This document shows positions 34,101 through 44,204 of a DNA stretch of 64,000 bases, in pieces (position 1 is the stretch's first letter; each line of letters starts with the position of its first letter). The stretch covers positions 1 to 64,000 of the forward strand of contig NC_090016.1 of NCBI RefSeq assembly GCF_036417845.1. Direction: 5' to 3'. The notes under the pieces are model-generated. The model was not told the DNA's origin. It did not search any database and saw nothing but the letters and a program-made list of their open reading frames with translations. The DNA is from Apteryx mantelli. Lineage: Eukaryota; Chordata; Aves; Apterygiformes; Apterygidae. A program made the position numbers and the translations under genes.

Positions 34101-37100
34101 CCGCCGTGGGGCTGGGGAGGTCGCCATGGGGCTGGGACACCCTAGGGTGATCAGGGATGGGAAGAGGTTCTGATGGGGCAGCGTCTCCTCGGGGTGTCCG
34201 TCATCGTCCAGGCCTCCCGGGTGGGTCGCCATGGGGCTTGGGGAGGTCACCATGGGGCTGGGGGAGCCGCCGTGGGGCTGGGGCACCCTACGGTGATTGG
34301 GGATGAGGGCTGGTTGTGATGGGGCAGCATCTCCTTGGGGTGTCCATCATTGTCCAGGTCTTCTAGATGGGCCGCTGTGGGGCTGGGGGGTCTGCCGCGG
34401 GGCTGGGGGAGGTCACCATGGGGGTGGGAAAGCCACCGTGGGGCTGGGGGGGGTCGCCATGGGGCTGGGACGCCCTAGGGTGATCAGGGATGGGAAGAGG
34501 TTCTGATGGGGCAGCGTCTCCTTGGGGTGTCCATCATCATCCAGGTCTTCTGGATGGGCTGCCATGGGGCTGGGGGAGCTGCTGTGGGGCTGGGGGAGGT
34601 CACCATGGGGGTGGGAAAGCTGCTGTGGGGCTGGGGGAGCCGCCATGGGGCTGGGACACCTTAGGGTGATCAGGGATGGGAAGAGGTTCTGATGGGGCAG
34701 TGTCTCCTTGGGGTGTCCGTCATCGTCCAGGCCTCCCGGGTGGGTCGCCATGGGGCTTGGGGAGGTCACCATGGGGCTGGGGGAGCCGCCGTGGGGCTGG
34801 GGCACCCTACGGTGATTGGGGATGGGGGGTGGTTGTGATGGGGCAGCATCTCCTTGGGGTGTCCATCATCGTCCAGGTCTTCTAGATGGGCCGCTGTGGG
34901 GCTGGGGGGTCTGCCGTGGGGCTGGGGGAGGTCACTGTGGGTTGGGAAAGCTGCTGTGGGGCTGGGGGAGCTGCCGTGGGGCTGGGCACCTGCTGTGGGG
35001 CTGGGGCACCCCAGGGTGGTCATGAACGTGAGATGGTTGTGATGGGGCAGCATCTCCTTGGGGTGTCCATCATCGTCCAGGTCTTCTGGATGGGCTCCCA
35101 TGGGGTAGGGGGGAGCTGCTGTGGGGCTGGGGGAGGTCACCATGGGTTGGGAAAGCTGCTGTGGGGCTGGGGGAGCCGCCATGGGGCTGGGACACCCTAG
35201 GATGATCAGGGATGGGAAGAGGTTCTGATGGGGCAGTGTCTCCTTGGGGTGTCCATCATCATCCAGGCCTCCCGGGTGGGTCGCCATGGGGCTTGGGGAG
35301 GTCACCATGGGGCTGGGGGAGCCGCCGTGGGGCTGGGGCACCCTACGGTGATTGGGGATGGGGGGTGGTTGTGATGGGGCAGCATCTCCTTGGGGTGTCC
35401 GTCATCGTCCAGGTCTTCTGGATGGGCCGCCGTGGGGCTGGGGGAGCTGCCGTGGGGCTGGGGGAGGTCACCATGGGGCTGGAGGAGGTCACCATGGGGC
35501 TGGGAAAGCCGCCGTGGGGCTCGGGGAGACGCTACGGGGCTGGCAGGGCCCTTATGGGGCTTGGAGAAGACCATGGGACTCAGTAGGGTGGGGACGCCAC
35601 GGGGTTGGAGGACTCCCACGACCTCGAGGCGGTTCTACGGCTGCCGTGGGGCCGAGGGAGGTGCTGTGGGGCCGGGGCGGACGCCGTGGGGCCCCCCGAC
35701 CCCCCCCTTACACCCGTCCCTCTCTCCAGGCGGAGAAGAACCGGCTGGCGGCCATGGCCAACAACCTGCAGAAGGGCAGCGGCGGCCCCATGCGCCTCTA
35801 CGTGGGCTCCCTCCACTGCAACATCACCAAGGAGATGCTGCGCGGCATCTTCGAGCCCTTCGGCAAGGTGACCCGGCGCGGGGGGGGACGCGGTCGGGTC
35901 ACGGGGACGTCGTCGGGGGGCCACGGGACCACGGGTTGGGCGGTGGGAGCGGGGTTGGGGGGGCGCGTAGGGAGGTGGTGGCGTCTCCAGGAACAGCCCC
36001 CGGTTGGAGGGCCCCAGGGACAAGATCGGGTCATGGGGACGTGTTTGAGGGACTTAAGGCGGCGTTTGGGTTCTGGGGACCCAATTTGAGGGACCCAGGG
36101 AGAAGATGGGGTCGTGGGGATGAGCTTGAGGGACCTAAGGAGACGTTCGGGGTCTTGGGGACCCAGTTTGGGGGAACGTAGGGACAATATCAGGTCGTGG
36201 GGACGTGTTTGAGGGACCTAGGGAGACTTTTGGGTCTTGAGGACCCAGTTTGAGGGACCCAGGGACAAGATTGGGTCATGGGGACGTGTTTGAGGGACTT
36301 AAGGCGGCGTTTGGGTTCTGGGGACCCAATTTGAGGGACCCAGGGAGAAGATGGGGTCGTGGGGATGAGCTTGAGGGACCTAAGGAGACGTTTGGGGTCT
36401 TGGGGACCCAGTTTGGGGGAACGTAGGGACAATATCAGGTCATGGGGACGTGTTTGAGGGACCTAGGGAGACTTTTGGGTCTTGAGGACCCAGTTTGAGG
36501 GACCCAGGGAGAAGATCAGGTCGTGGAGACATGGTTGAGGGACCTAAGGAGGTGTTTAGGTCTTGGGGAGCCAGTTTGAGGGCCCCAGGGACAAACTTGG
36601 GTCGTGGGGACGTGGCTGAGGAAACTAAGATGCCGTTTGGGTCCTGGGGACCCAGTTTGAGGATCTTGGGGATGAGATGGGGTCATGGTGACATGTTTGA
36701 GGGACCCAAGGAGACGTTTGGGGTCTTGGGGACCCAGTTTGAGGAAATACAGAGACAAAATCAGGTTCTGGGGACGTGTTTGAGGGACCTAAGGAGACGT
36801 TGGGGTCTTGGGGACCCAGTTTGAGGGAACATAGGGACAACATCAGGTTGTGGGGACGTGGTTGAGGGACCCAAGGAGACGTTCGTGTCCCGGGGACCCA
36901 GTTTGAGGGAACATAGGGACAAAATCAGGTTGTGGGGACGTGGTTGAGGGACCCAAGGAGACGTTCGTGTCCTGGGGACCCAGTTTGAGGGAACATAGGG
37001 ACAACATCAGGTTCTGGGAACGTATTTGAGGGACCCAAGGAGACGTTCATGTCCTGGGGACCCAGTTTGGGGGAACGTAGGGACAATATCAGGTTCTGGG

Positions 37101-40100
37101 GACGTGGTTGAGGGACCCAAGGAGACGTTTGGGGTCTTGGGGACCCAGTTTGGGGGAACATAGGGACAATATCAGGTTCTGGGGACGTGGTTGAGGGACC
37201 CAAGGAGACGTTTGGGGTCTTGGGGACCCAGTTTGGGGGAACATAGGGACAATATCAGGTTCTGGGGACGTGGTTGAGGGACCCAAGGAGACGTTTGGGG
37301 TCTTGGGGACCCAGTTTGGGGGAACATAGGGACAATATCAGGTTCTGGGGACGTGGTTGAGGGACCCAAGGAGACGTTTGGGGTCTTGGGGACCCAGTTT
37401 GGGGGAACATAGGGACAATATCAGGTTCTGGGGACGTGGTTGAGGGACCCAAGGAGACGTTTGGGGTCTTGGGGACCCAGTTTGGGGGAACATAGGGACA
37501 ATATCAGGTTCTGGGGACGTGGTTGAGGGACCCAAGGAGACATTTGGGTCCTGGGGACCCAGTTTGAGGGAACGTAGGGACAAAATCAGGTTGTGGGGAC
37601 GTGTTTGAGGGACCTAAGGAGATATTTGGGTCCTGGGGACCCAGTTTGAGGGAACGTAGGGACAAAATCAGGTTGTGGGGACGTGTTTGAGGGACCTAAG
37701 GAGATATTTGGGTCCTGGGGACCCAGTTTGAGGGAACATAGGGACGAGATCAGGTTGTGGGGACGTGTTTGAGGGACCCAAGGAGATGTTCGTGTCTTGG
37801 GGACCCAATTTGAGGGAACGCAGGGACAAAATCAGGTTGTGGGGACGTGTTTGAGGGACCCAAGGAGACGTTCGTGTCCTGGGGACCCAGTTTGGGGAAC
37901 ATAGGGACAAAATCAGGTTCTGGGGACGTCTTTGAGGGACCCAAGGAGACGTTTGGGGTCTTGGGGACCCAGTTTGGGGAACGTAGGGACAGTATCAGGT
38001 CATGGGGACGTATTTGAGGGACCCAAGGAGACGTTCGTGTCCCGGGGACCCAATTTGAGGACCCTGGGGCACAAGATGGAGTCACGAGGATGAGGCTGAG
38101 GAACCTCAACGCCGCCACCGACCCCTTTTCTCCTTCCTCTTCCCTCTCCCGGCAGATCGACAGCATCGTGCTGATGCGGGACCCCGACACCGGCCAGTCC
38201 AAGGGCTACGGCTTCATCACGGTGAGTGACCCGTCCCCACCCCGGCGTCCCCGGTGGTGGTGTCCCCACGCCGCCGTGACGCCCCCCCCTTGCCGTGACG
38301 CCCCGCAGTTCGCCGAGGCCGAGTGCGCCCGCCGCGCCCTGGAGCAGCTCAACGGCTTCGAGCTGGCCGGCCGCCCCATGCGCGTGGGGCAGGTGACGGA
38401 GCGGCTCGACGGCACCACCGACATCACCTTTCCCCGAGGGCAACGAGGAAGCCGAGCTGGCCGGGGCCACCGGGCGCCTCCAGCTCATGGCCAAGTTGGC
38501 CGAAGGTTTGGGGGGGGACGACGGGGAGGACTTGGCCGTGGGGCCGGGCGCCGTGGGGCTGGTGGTCGCCTTAGGGGATCTCTGTGGGCTTGGTGGGGTT
38601 GGCTGGAGGAGGTGGCCTGGGGGTATCTATGGGGCTTGGGGGCCTCCTAGGAGGCATCTGTGGGGCAGGATGGGGCTCTATGGGGCAGCTATGGGGCTGG
38701 GGTGGGTCTTAGAAGGGTTTTGTGGGCCTGGGGGGTCTCTAGGAGGCGAAATGGGGTGCGCTGGGGGGTGTCTATGGGCTGGGGGGCTCCTAGGGGGCAT
38801 CTGTGGGGCAGGATGGGGCTCTATGGGGCAGCTATGGGGCTGGGGCGGGTCTTAGAAGAACTTTATGGGCCTGGGGGGTCTCTAGGAGGCGAAATGGGGT
38901 GCGCTGGGGGGTGTCTATGGGGCTGGGGGGCTCCTAGGGGGCATCTATGGGGCAGGATGGGGCTCTATGGGGCAGCTATGGGGCTGGGGCGGGTCTTAGA
39001 AGAACTTTATGGGCCTGGGGGGTCTCTAGGAGGCGAAATGGGGTGCGCTGGGGGGTGTCTATGGGGCTGGGGGCTACTAGGGGGCATCTATGGGGCAGGA
39101 TGGGGCTCTATGGGGCAGCTATGGGGCTGGGGCGGGTCTTAGAAGGGCTTTATGGGCCTGGGGGGTCTCTAGGGGGTTCAATGGGGTGCGCTGGGAGGTG
39201 TCTATGGGGCTGGGGGGCTCCTAGGGGGCATCTATGGGGCAGGATGGGGCTCTATGGGGCAGCTGTGGGGCAGGATGGGGCTCTGTGGGGCAGCTATGGG
39301 GCTGGGGCGGGTCTTAGGAGGGTTTTGTGGGCCCGGGGGGCTTGTGTGGGGCTGGGGGGGGCGAGGCCGGGCGGCCCTGCCCCACGGCGTGTGGTCCCCC
39401 CACACACACACACAGCCCCCCCTCTTTCTCTGCCCCCCAGGTTCGGGGCTGCAGCTGCCCGGCACGGCCCAGGCCGCCCTGCAGCTCAACGGGGCCCTGC
39501 CGCTGGGGGCCCTCAACCCCGCCGCCCTCACCGGTAACGGGGGGGGGCGCTATGGGGCTGGGGGGGGTCCCTGGGGGTCCCTATGGGGCTGGGAGGGGGT
39601 CCTGGGGGGATCCCTGGGGGGCTGGGAGGGGTCGCTATGGGGCTGGGGAGGGGCCCTATGGGTCCGGAGAGGGTCCCAGGGGTTCTGGGGAGGCTCCTTG
39701 GGGGTCCCTATAGGGCCGGAGAAGGTCCCTATGGGGCTGGGGAGGGGCCCTGGGGATCCCTATGGGGCTGGAGAGGGTCCCTATGGGGCTGGGGGGGGTC
39801 CCTATGGGGCTGGGGGTGTCCCTGGGGGTCCCTATGGGGCCAGAGGGGTTGCTATGAGGCTGGGGAGGGGCCCTATGGGGCTGGAGAGGTCCCTGTAGGG
39901 CTGGAGGGAGTTGCTATGGGGCTGGGGGTGTCCTTGGTGGTCCCTATGGGGCTGGAGAGGCTCCCTATGGGGCTGGGGGGGGTCCCCGGGGGTCCCTATG
40001 GGGCTGGAGGCATCCCTGGGGGTCTCTATGGGGCTGGGGGAGTCGCCGTGGGTCTGAACCCCCCCCCCGCCTGCCCCCCAGCCCTGAGCCCGGCGCTGAA

Positions 40101-40170
40101 CCTGGCCTCGCAGACCCTGGCGTCCCAGTGCCTCCAGCTCTCGGGGCTCTTCACCCCCCAGACCATGTGA
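25190..40170 (+). CDS. RBM23: RNA-binding protein 23 (SR-like, two RRMs), 14 coding exons
   Basis: RBM23 is a nuclear splicing and transcription cofactor, the short paralogue of RBM39. Coding exons: 25190-25225, 25364-25444, 27995-28042, 28157-28218, 29539-29592, 30644-30784, 30930-30983, 31105-31222, 33591-33743, 35730-35867, 38156-38221, 38309-38505, 39441-39533, 40082-40170. The product has SDDFDIVIEAMLEAPYKKEE at the N-terminus, an RS-rich region in the 29539 and 30644 exons, RRM1 (RTVFCMQLAARIRP, about 173-250), RRM2 (MRLYVGSLHCNIT to MRVGQVTER, about 266-343), and an end in LFTPQTM, which matches RBM23 and not RBM39. The ATG at 25190 has a better context (AACATGG) than ATG 25379 and adds 17 residues. 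The summed length is 1330, one base over a multiple of three, because exon 38309-38505 carries an extra C (see findings). Without it the product would be 442 residues, against 439 in human. Confidence 0.95.
25560..27540. repeat. RBM23 intron 3 satellite, about 105-120-base unit, AT-richer
   Basis: About eighteen diverged copies of a unit containing TTTTTAGGTGTTTGGGGTCA, TTCTTAGGGATTTGGGG, TTTTTGGGGTCATTTCAGGA and TTAGAAAGGACTTGGATCA. It is the only long stretch in the window rich in T on the + strand. Confidence 0.85.
28225..29010. repeat. RBM23 intron 5 GGGGGCGATTCCCGCGATTT minisatellite
   Basis: About thirty copies of a unit near 24 bases (TTTTGGGGGCGATTCCCACGA), with longer blocks that include GACTCACGTAGCTTTGGGGG. 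The rest of the intron (29010-29538) is single-copy, G-rich sequence with no gene seen. Confidence 0.85.
29595..30625. repeat. RBM23 intron 6 GGTGACACCAAGGGTCTC minisatellite
   Basis: About thirty-five copies of a unit near 30 bases (GGGTCCCATGGTGACACCAA and variants) from just after the exon donor to just before the next acceptor. Confidence 0.9.
31225..32865. repeat. RBM23 intron 9 GTTCCCGAGGCCACCAGGAC minisatellite
   Basis: About eighty copies of a 20-base unit (CGTTCCCGAGGCCACCAGGA). Larger blocks are duplicated: 31490-31720 recurs near 31760-32110. The unit length is not a multiple of three, which gives long spurious open frames in several frames. Confidence 0.9.
32866..33590. other. 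Rest of RBM23 intron 9, mostly single copy
   Basis: CT-rich sequence without a recognisable gene. It contains three copies of a short repeat with CTGGTCGCCCCCTTCCAGGA near 33283, 33334 and 33385. Confidence 0.6.
33744..35530 (+). repeat. RBM23 intron 10 repeat made of exon 10 tail plus donor
   Basis: About ten copies, spaced roughly 145-205 bases, of a unit that includes the last 45-50 bases of exon 10 (33695-33743) and its GTGGGT donor. Exon 10 ends CTCCTCGGCGTGCCCATCAT then CGTCCAGGCCTCCCAG. Copies read TCCTTGGGGTGTCCATCATC then CAGGTCTTCTGG, near 33833, 34018, 34185, 34330, 34516, 34700, 34850, 35055, 35240 and 35387. The rest of each unit is GCCGTGGGGCTGGGGGAG words. Confidence 0.9.
35985..38095. 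repeat. RBM23 intron 11 tandem array, 83-base unit
   Basis: About twenty-five copies of a unit with GGGGACCCAGTTTGAGGGAA, ACATAGGGACAATATCAGG, GGGGACGTGGTTGAGGGACC and CAAGGAGACGTTTGGGG. Between about 37080 and 37530 the copies are spaced exactly 83 bases and look identical or nearly so. Outer copies are more diverged. Confidence 0.92.
38640..39330. repeat. RBM23 intron 13 tandem repeat, about 143-base unit
   Basis: Five copies spaced 143-144 bases (near 38655, 38799, 38942, 39085, 39228). They carry CATCTATGGGGCAGGATGGG, CTCTATGGGGCAGCTATGGG and TCTCTAGGAGGCGAAATGGG. Confidence 0.9.
39536..40060. repeat. RBM23 intron 14 GGTCCCTATGGGGCTGGGG minisatellite
   Basis: Short-unit G-rich array (TCCCTATGGGGCTGG, GGGGTCCCTGGGGGT) filling the last intron. 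Confidence 0.85.
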
Positions 40171-41107
40171 GGGGGCGGGGCCTGGGACTGGAGGGGGCGG
40201 GGCCTCCGGGGCGGGGCCTCCGGAGGGGGCGGGGCCCGGGCAGGGCAGGGTCTGGGGTCGGCCCCTGGGGCCACACTGTGCTGCCAGGGGGGTGTGGGGG
40301 CGTGGTTTGGCTTTTGGGGGCGTGGCTTGGACTGACTGGGCGTGGTTTAGCTTTGGGGCGGAGCTTAGCTTGGGGGCGGGGCCTAGAGCCCAGGGAGGGA
40401 AGGTCCATGGTTGGCCACTGGGGCCACACTGGGCTGCCTGGGGGGCGGGGGGTTGTTGGCTTGGGGGCGGGGCTTCGGCTTGGCTGGGGGCGGGGCTTCG
40501 GCTTGGGGGCGTGGGTGGGCGTGGTTTGGCGTGGGGGCGGGGCCTGGAGCCCTGCAAGGGGGGGGTGGGTTGCGGTCAGCCCCTGGGTTACCCAGTGGAG
40601 GCCAGACTGGGCTGGCGGGGGGGGGGCGGGGCTACATGGAGGGGGGCGTGGCTAAAGTTGCTGGGCGGGGCTCGGCACGGGGGGCGGGGCCACTGCCAGG
40701 GTTCTGACCTCCTTCTCCCCCCCCAACAGGTAACGCGGCCCCTCCCTCTCCCCCGGGGGAGGGGAAGCTCCGCCCCCCTCCGCCCCGCCCCCCTCCCGGC
40801 TCCGGCCCCGCCCCTCTCCCGGCTCCAGCCCCGCCCCCCCCGAGCCGCGCCGGCTCCGCCCCCTGGTGGGGCAGAGCCCCACTGCGGGGTGGGGGGGGGT
40901 GCGCGGAGGGCGGGGGCCCCCCCCCGTGTTGGGGGGGGAGAAGGGGAGTGGGGGGCGGGGCAACCACTGGCCCCGCCCCCTCCCCTCCCCCCCTTTCCCC
41001 CCCCGTGCCGCCGCCGGCTCCGATTTTTTTTTCTGGGTTTTTCTCTTTTTTTTTTTTTTCGTTTATTTGGGTTTTTTGTTTTTGTTTTTTTTCTTTATCG
41101 GAAATCG
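40171..41107 (+). other. RBM23: RBM23 3' UTR
   Basis: GC-rich untranslated sequence from the stop codon to the poly(A) signal. It contains repeats of GGGGGCGGGGCTTCGGCTTG near 40270-40700 and ends in a T-rich tract at about 41024-41100, the only such tract nearby. Confidence 0.7.
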
Positions 41108-41113
41108 AATAAA
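41108..41113 (+). terminator. RBM23: RBM23 poly(A) signal
   Basis: AATAAA directly after a long T-rich tract, about 940 bases after the RBM23 stop. Another AATAAA at 41507-41512 could be an alternative but lies beyond the opposing REM2 signal. Confidence 0.8.
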
Positions 41114-41250
41114 AAACCACAAAAACGGTCGCGAACGGCCCCGATTCGGCCCCGTTTCTGGGGGGGGGAGGGGGCGGGGCTTCGCCTTCCCCTCCCCCCG
41201 CGCGCGCGTGCGCCGGCCAATCACCACGCTCACTGCCGGGCAGCGCAAGG

Positions 41251-41256
41251 TTTATT
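41251..41256 (-). terminator. REM2: Poly(A) signal of the - strand gene (REM2)
   Basis: TTTATT on the + strand (AATAAA on the - strand), about 890 bases downstream of the stop at 42149. It lies only about 140 bases from the RBM23 signal, so the two genes end tail to tail. Confidence 0.65.
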
Positions 41257-41319
41257 GGAGGGCGGGAGGCCACGCCCCCCCACCAAGATGGCCGCCGGCG
41301 CCTCGAAGCGGCTGCGCTG

Positions 41320-42140
41320 CCCCTTTAAGAGGGGGCTTAAAGGGGCGGGAGCTGGGCGCGACAAAGAGGCGCCTGCGCCTTTAAGGGCCTCCTTAAAGGG
41401 GAAGCGCTTCAATCCTGGGCCCTTAAAGGGGAGGAGGCAGCTTCCCCCTAGGAACCGCCTTTAAGTTGGTGACTTTAAGACGCTCCCGTTTAGTGTCAGG
41501 AGGGCAAATAAAGCTGCTCCTAAATCGCCGGCAGATGGGGCAACACGGCCCTGTCCTTAAAGGGGAAGGGGCTTCGACGCGCTCTTAAAGGTGAGGAGGA
41601 GGAGGAAGGGCGAAGCGTGGCGGCGGCGGGGGGGGGGGTAAAACCGGCACATGTCCTCCGGATAAAAAAAAAAACGAGCCCTTAAAGGGGCGAGCGGAAG
41701 CGCCGCCTCAGGGGGCCTGTGCCTTTAAGCGCCGCTTAAAGGGGAGGCGCGGACAGGAGGACAAAAATAACCGGGGGAGGGGGTTCAAAAAACAGTGCGG
41801 GGGACAGAAAAGCGGCCGGTGGTCGCCGCGCCTTTAAAGCTTAAAGGCGAAGCTGCCTTAAAGGGGCGGCGCCAGCCGGAGTCGGCGGCTCTTAAAGGGG
41901 AGGGGGGGGTCGCCCTGCTCTTAAAGGGGCAGCGCCACGTGGCTCTTAAAGGGGCAACACCCCCCCCCATTCTTAAAAGGGGTGGGTGCCCCCCAACTCT
42001 TGGGAGGTGTGGGCCCACCGGCCTCTTAAAGGGGCAGCACCACCCAGCTCTTAAAGGGGGCAACGCTAGGACCCACCACTCTTAAAAGGGCAACGCCACG
42101 CCCACACACACACCCACGCCCACCCACACCTTAAAGGGCC
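41320..42140. repeat. CTTAAAGGGG motif cluster in the presumed REM2 3' UTR
   Basis: More than twenty copies of CTTAAAGGGG or its complement CCCCTTTAAG at irregular spacing, in both orientations. Two more pairs lie near 43310 and 43375-43405. Confidence 0.75.
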
Positions 42141-42148
42141 AGCGCGTC

Positions 42149-42241
42149 TCAGAGGATGGAGAGCTCGTTGCAGGACTTGGAGCGCCGCTTGACGAGGCGG
42201 CCGGCACGGGGGGGGGGACAAGGGACATTGGGGGGGGTCTC
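42149..42241 (-). CDS. REM2: C-terminal exon of an RGK-family small GTPase, probably REM2 (partial)
   Basis: On the - strand an open frame ends GRLV, then RRSKSCNELSIL and TGA. The SKSCxxLxxL end is the hallmark C-terminal motif of the RGK GTPases (RAD, GEM, REM1, REM2), which inhibit voltage-gated calcium channels. REM2 lies tail to tail with RBM23 in mammals, so REM2 is the best name. A possible acceptor (CCCCACAG) on the - strand would make this a 93-base terminal exon of 30 codons in phase 0. Its first dozen residues are proline-rich and not obviously RGK-like, so the true exon start is uncertain. I found no GTP-binding motifs in the next 2 kb on this strand. The rest of the gene is therefore lost, lies elsewhere, or is missing from the assembly. 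Confidence 0.55.
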   Translation of the reverse strand, partial: ETPPNVPCPPPRAGRLVKRRSKSCNELSIL

Positions 42242-42364
42242 CTGTGGGGCAGGACGTGGTCCTGTGGGGAGGGGACACGGGGGTCCCATGGGGAGATAGG
42301 GGACACAGGGGGGGGGGTCCCATGGTGGGGGACATGGGGGTGGGCAGAGGGGGCTTCCTCACCG

Positions 42365-43135
42365 CGGGGGGAACGACCCTCATCTGCATGGCCACGCCCC
42401 CCAGCCAGCTAGGACACGCCCCCCAGTCTGCTTAGCCACGCCCCCACCATGCACACACACACCCCCAGTCCTCTGCGCTGCACTGCCCTGATGGGGATGG
42501 AACCGGCCTCATCTGCATAGCCACGCCCCCCTCCACCAATCAGGACGCCCGCCCTCTGTTCTCTAGCCACGCCCCCTCTGTGTAGCCACGCCCCCACCGT
42601 GCCTCCTCCCCCAAGCAGCTCTCTGCCCTGCGCAGCTGCAGAATGCCCCTCCCTCATCTGCATAGCCACGCCCCCTCCACCAATCAGGATGCCCGCCCTC
42701 TTTTGCCTAGCCACGCCCCTTCTACCTAGCCACGCCCCCACCGTGCCTTCCCCCCCACCCCCAGCAGCTCTCTGCCCTGCACTGCCCCCTCATATGCATA
42801 GCCACGCCCCCACTGGCCCAAGGACACGCCCCCTCGGCTGCATGGACACGCCCACCAGCATGTCTGGTTGCGCCCCTAGCTGGCACTGGGGAGGGGGGGC
42901 TCATTTGCATGCCAGGCCCCGCCCCAGCAGCCACGGTGGTGGCCCCTGCCTCATTTGCATGGGAGCCACGCCCCCTTCATTTGCATGGGCACCACCCCCT
43001 CATTTGCATGCAATGGTCTGGGGTGTCCCCTGGTTGCTTGCCCCGGCCTCGTTTGCATATGAAGCCACGCCCCTCATTTGCATGTGATGCCACGTTCCAG
43101 ACTATTTGCATAAAGCCACCTCATTTGCATGGGGA
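42365..43135 (-). repeat. GC-box plus ATTTGCAT octamer repeats
   Basis: Diverged units with CTCATCTGCATAGCCACGCC or CTCATTTGCATGG followed by CACGCCCCC. Six perfect ATTTGCAT octamers and two variants lie between 42900 and 43130; ATCTGCAT or ATATGCAT forms lie at 42380-42800. The same unit in opposite orientation (GGCTATGCAAATGAGG) occurs at 61140-61225. Confidence 0.75.
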
Positions 43136-43627
43136 GCCCCACCCCTTTCCCCCAGTCCCCACCAGTTCCCCCCAGCTCCCCCAGCGCCACCTTCTGGCCG
43201 CCTCCACTGCCAGGCCCCGCCCCCCGGTTCCAGGCCCCGCCCCCCTCCACACATGCCACGTCACCGCCAGGGGGCGGGGCCAAACACCCACCCCCGCCGC
43301 TCACCTTAAAGGGACAGTGCGCTGTTCCCGCCCCCCCCCCCCGGTTGTTATTATTTACTGCCGGCAGAAAATGCCTTAAAGGCAAAGCCGCGGCGGCCCC
43401 TTTAAGGGGAATTCTGGGATTGTTTTGGGGTTTTTTTGACTGCCCACATGACCGTGTTTTCGCCCAAAATGTTCCACCCCTCCACACCCACCCGGGACCC
43501 GCCCCCTTCTCGTGACCTCCCTGGGGAGGATCTCCTTAGCCCCGCCCCTGCTGCCTGGCCACACCCCTTCCCTGCTAGCCCTGCCCCCAGGCCCTTAGCT
43601 CCACCCCCTGAGCTGTGCCCCCGTGGG

Positions 43628-44075
43628 GCAGAGGCTCCCAGACGCCTGGGTCCCCTCCCGGACGCCTGGGCCCCTTGGAAGGGGTCAGTGGGGCTGATGG
43701 GGCAGAAGCACCTGGACGCCTGGGCCCCCTCTCAGATGCCTGGGTCCCTTGGAGAGGGACAGTGGGGGCCTATGGGGCAGAGGATCCCGGACGCCTGGGC
43801 CCTTCCCGGACACCTGGGCCCCTTGGAAAGGGGCTATGGGGCAGAGGCTCCTGGTCACCTGGGCCTCCTCCCGGACACCTGGGTCCCTTCCCCGGACGCC
43901 TGGGCCCCTTGGAGAGGGACAGTGGGGCTTATGAGGCAGAGACTCCCGGACGCCTGGGCCCCCTCCCGGACGCCTGGGTCCCTTGAGGACAGTGTGGCCC
44001 GTGGGTCGGCGCCGCCGGGGGGGGGGGAGGGAGGGGGGGTGACGTCGGGTCCCCCGGACGCCTGGGCTCGCCTGC
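43628..44075 (-). repeat. GCGTCCGGG minisatellite, reverse orientation, upstream of MMP14
   Basis: About thirteen copies of CCCGGACGCCTGGGCCCC or close variants, some joined by GAGGGACAGTGGGGCTTATG spacers. On the opposite strand it is the same GGGGCCCAGGCGTCCGGG word seen in forward orientation from about 44205 onward. Confidence 0.85.
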
Positions 44076-44088
44076 GGCGGGGCCGGGC

Positions 44089-44099
44089 GCTGAGTCAGC
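44089..44099. promoter_or_regulatory. MMP14: Palindromic AP-1/MARE site GCTGAGTCAGC
   Basis: GCTGAGTCAGC, a perfect AP-1 heptamer (TGAGTCA) inside an extended Maf-type palindrome. It lies about 620 bases upstream of the MMP14 ATG, between the reverse and forward minisatellite blocks. AP-1 control is common in MMP genes; a role here is inference. Confidence 0.5.
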
Positions 44100-44204
44100 G
44101 GGAGGGGAAAAGTGCTGAGCGGGGCCCGACGGAGCCACATCCTGCCGCCCCTCCCCCACCCGTCTGGCCACCCCGTCCCCCCCCCCCCAAACACACACCG
44201 GGGG

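Noticed and set aside
25190-40170. RBM39 rather than RBM23
   Set aside because: The protein ends LFTPQTM after two RRMs and lacks the third RRM-like domain of RBM39; it also lies next to PRMT5 as RBM23 does.
40720-40760. An extra 3' exon of RBM23 after CCCCAACAG at about 40730
   Set aside because: The stop codon at 40168-40170 already completes the conserved C-terminus; the acceptor-like site lies in the 3' UTR with no need for splicing.
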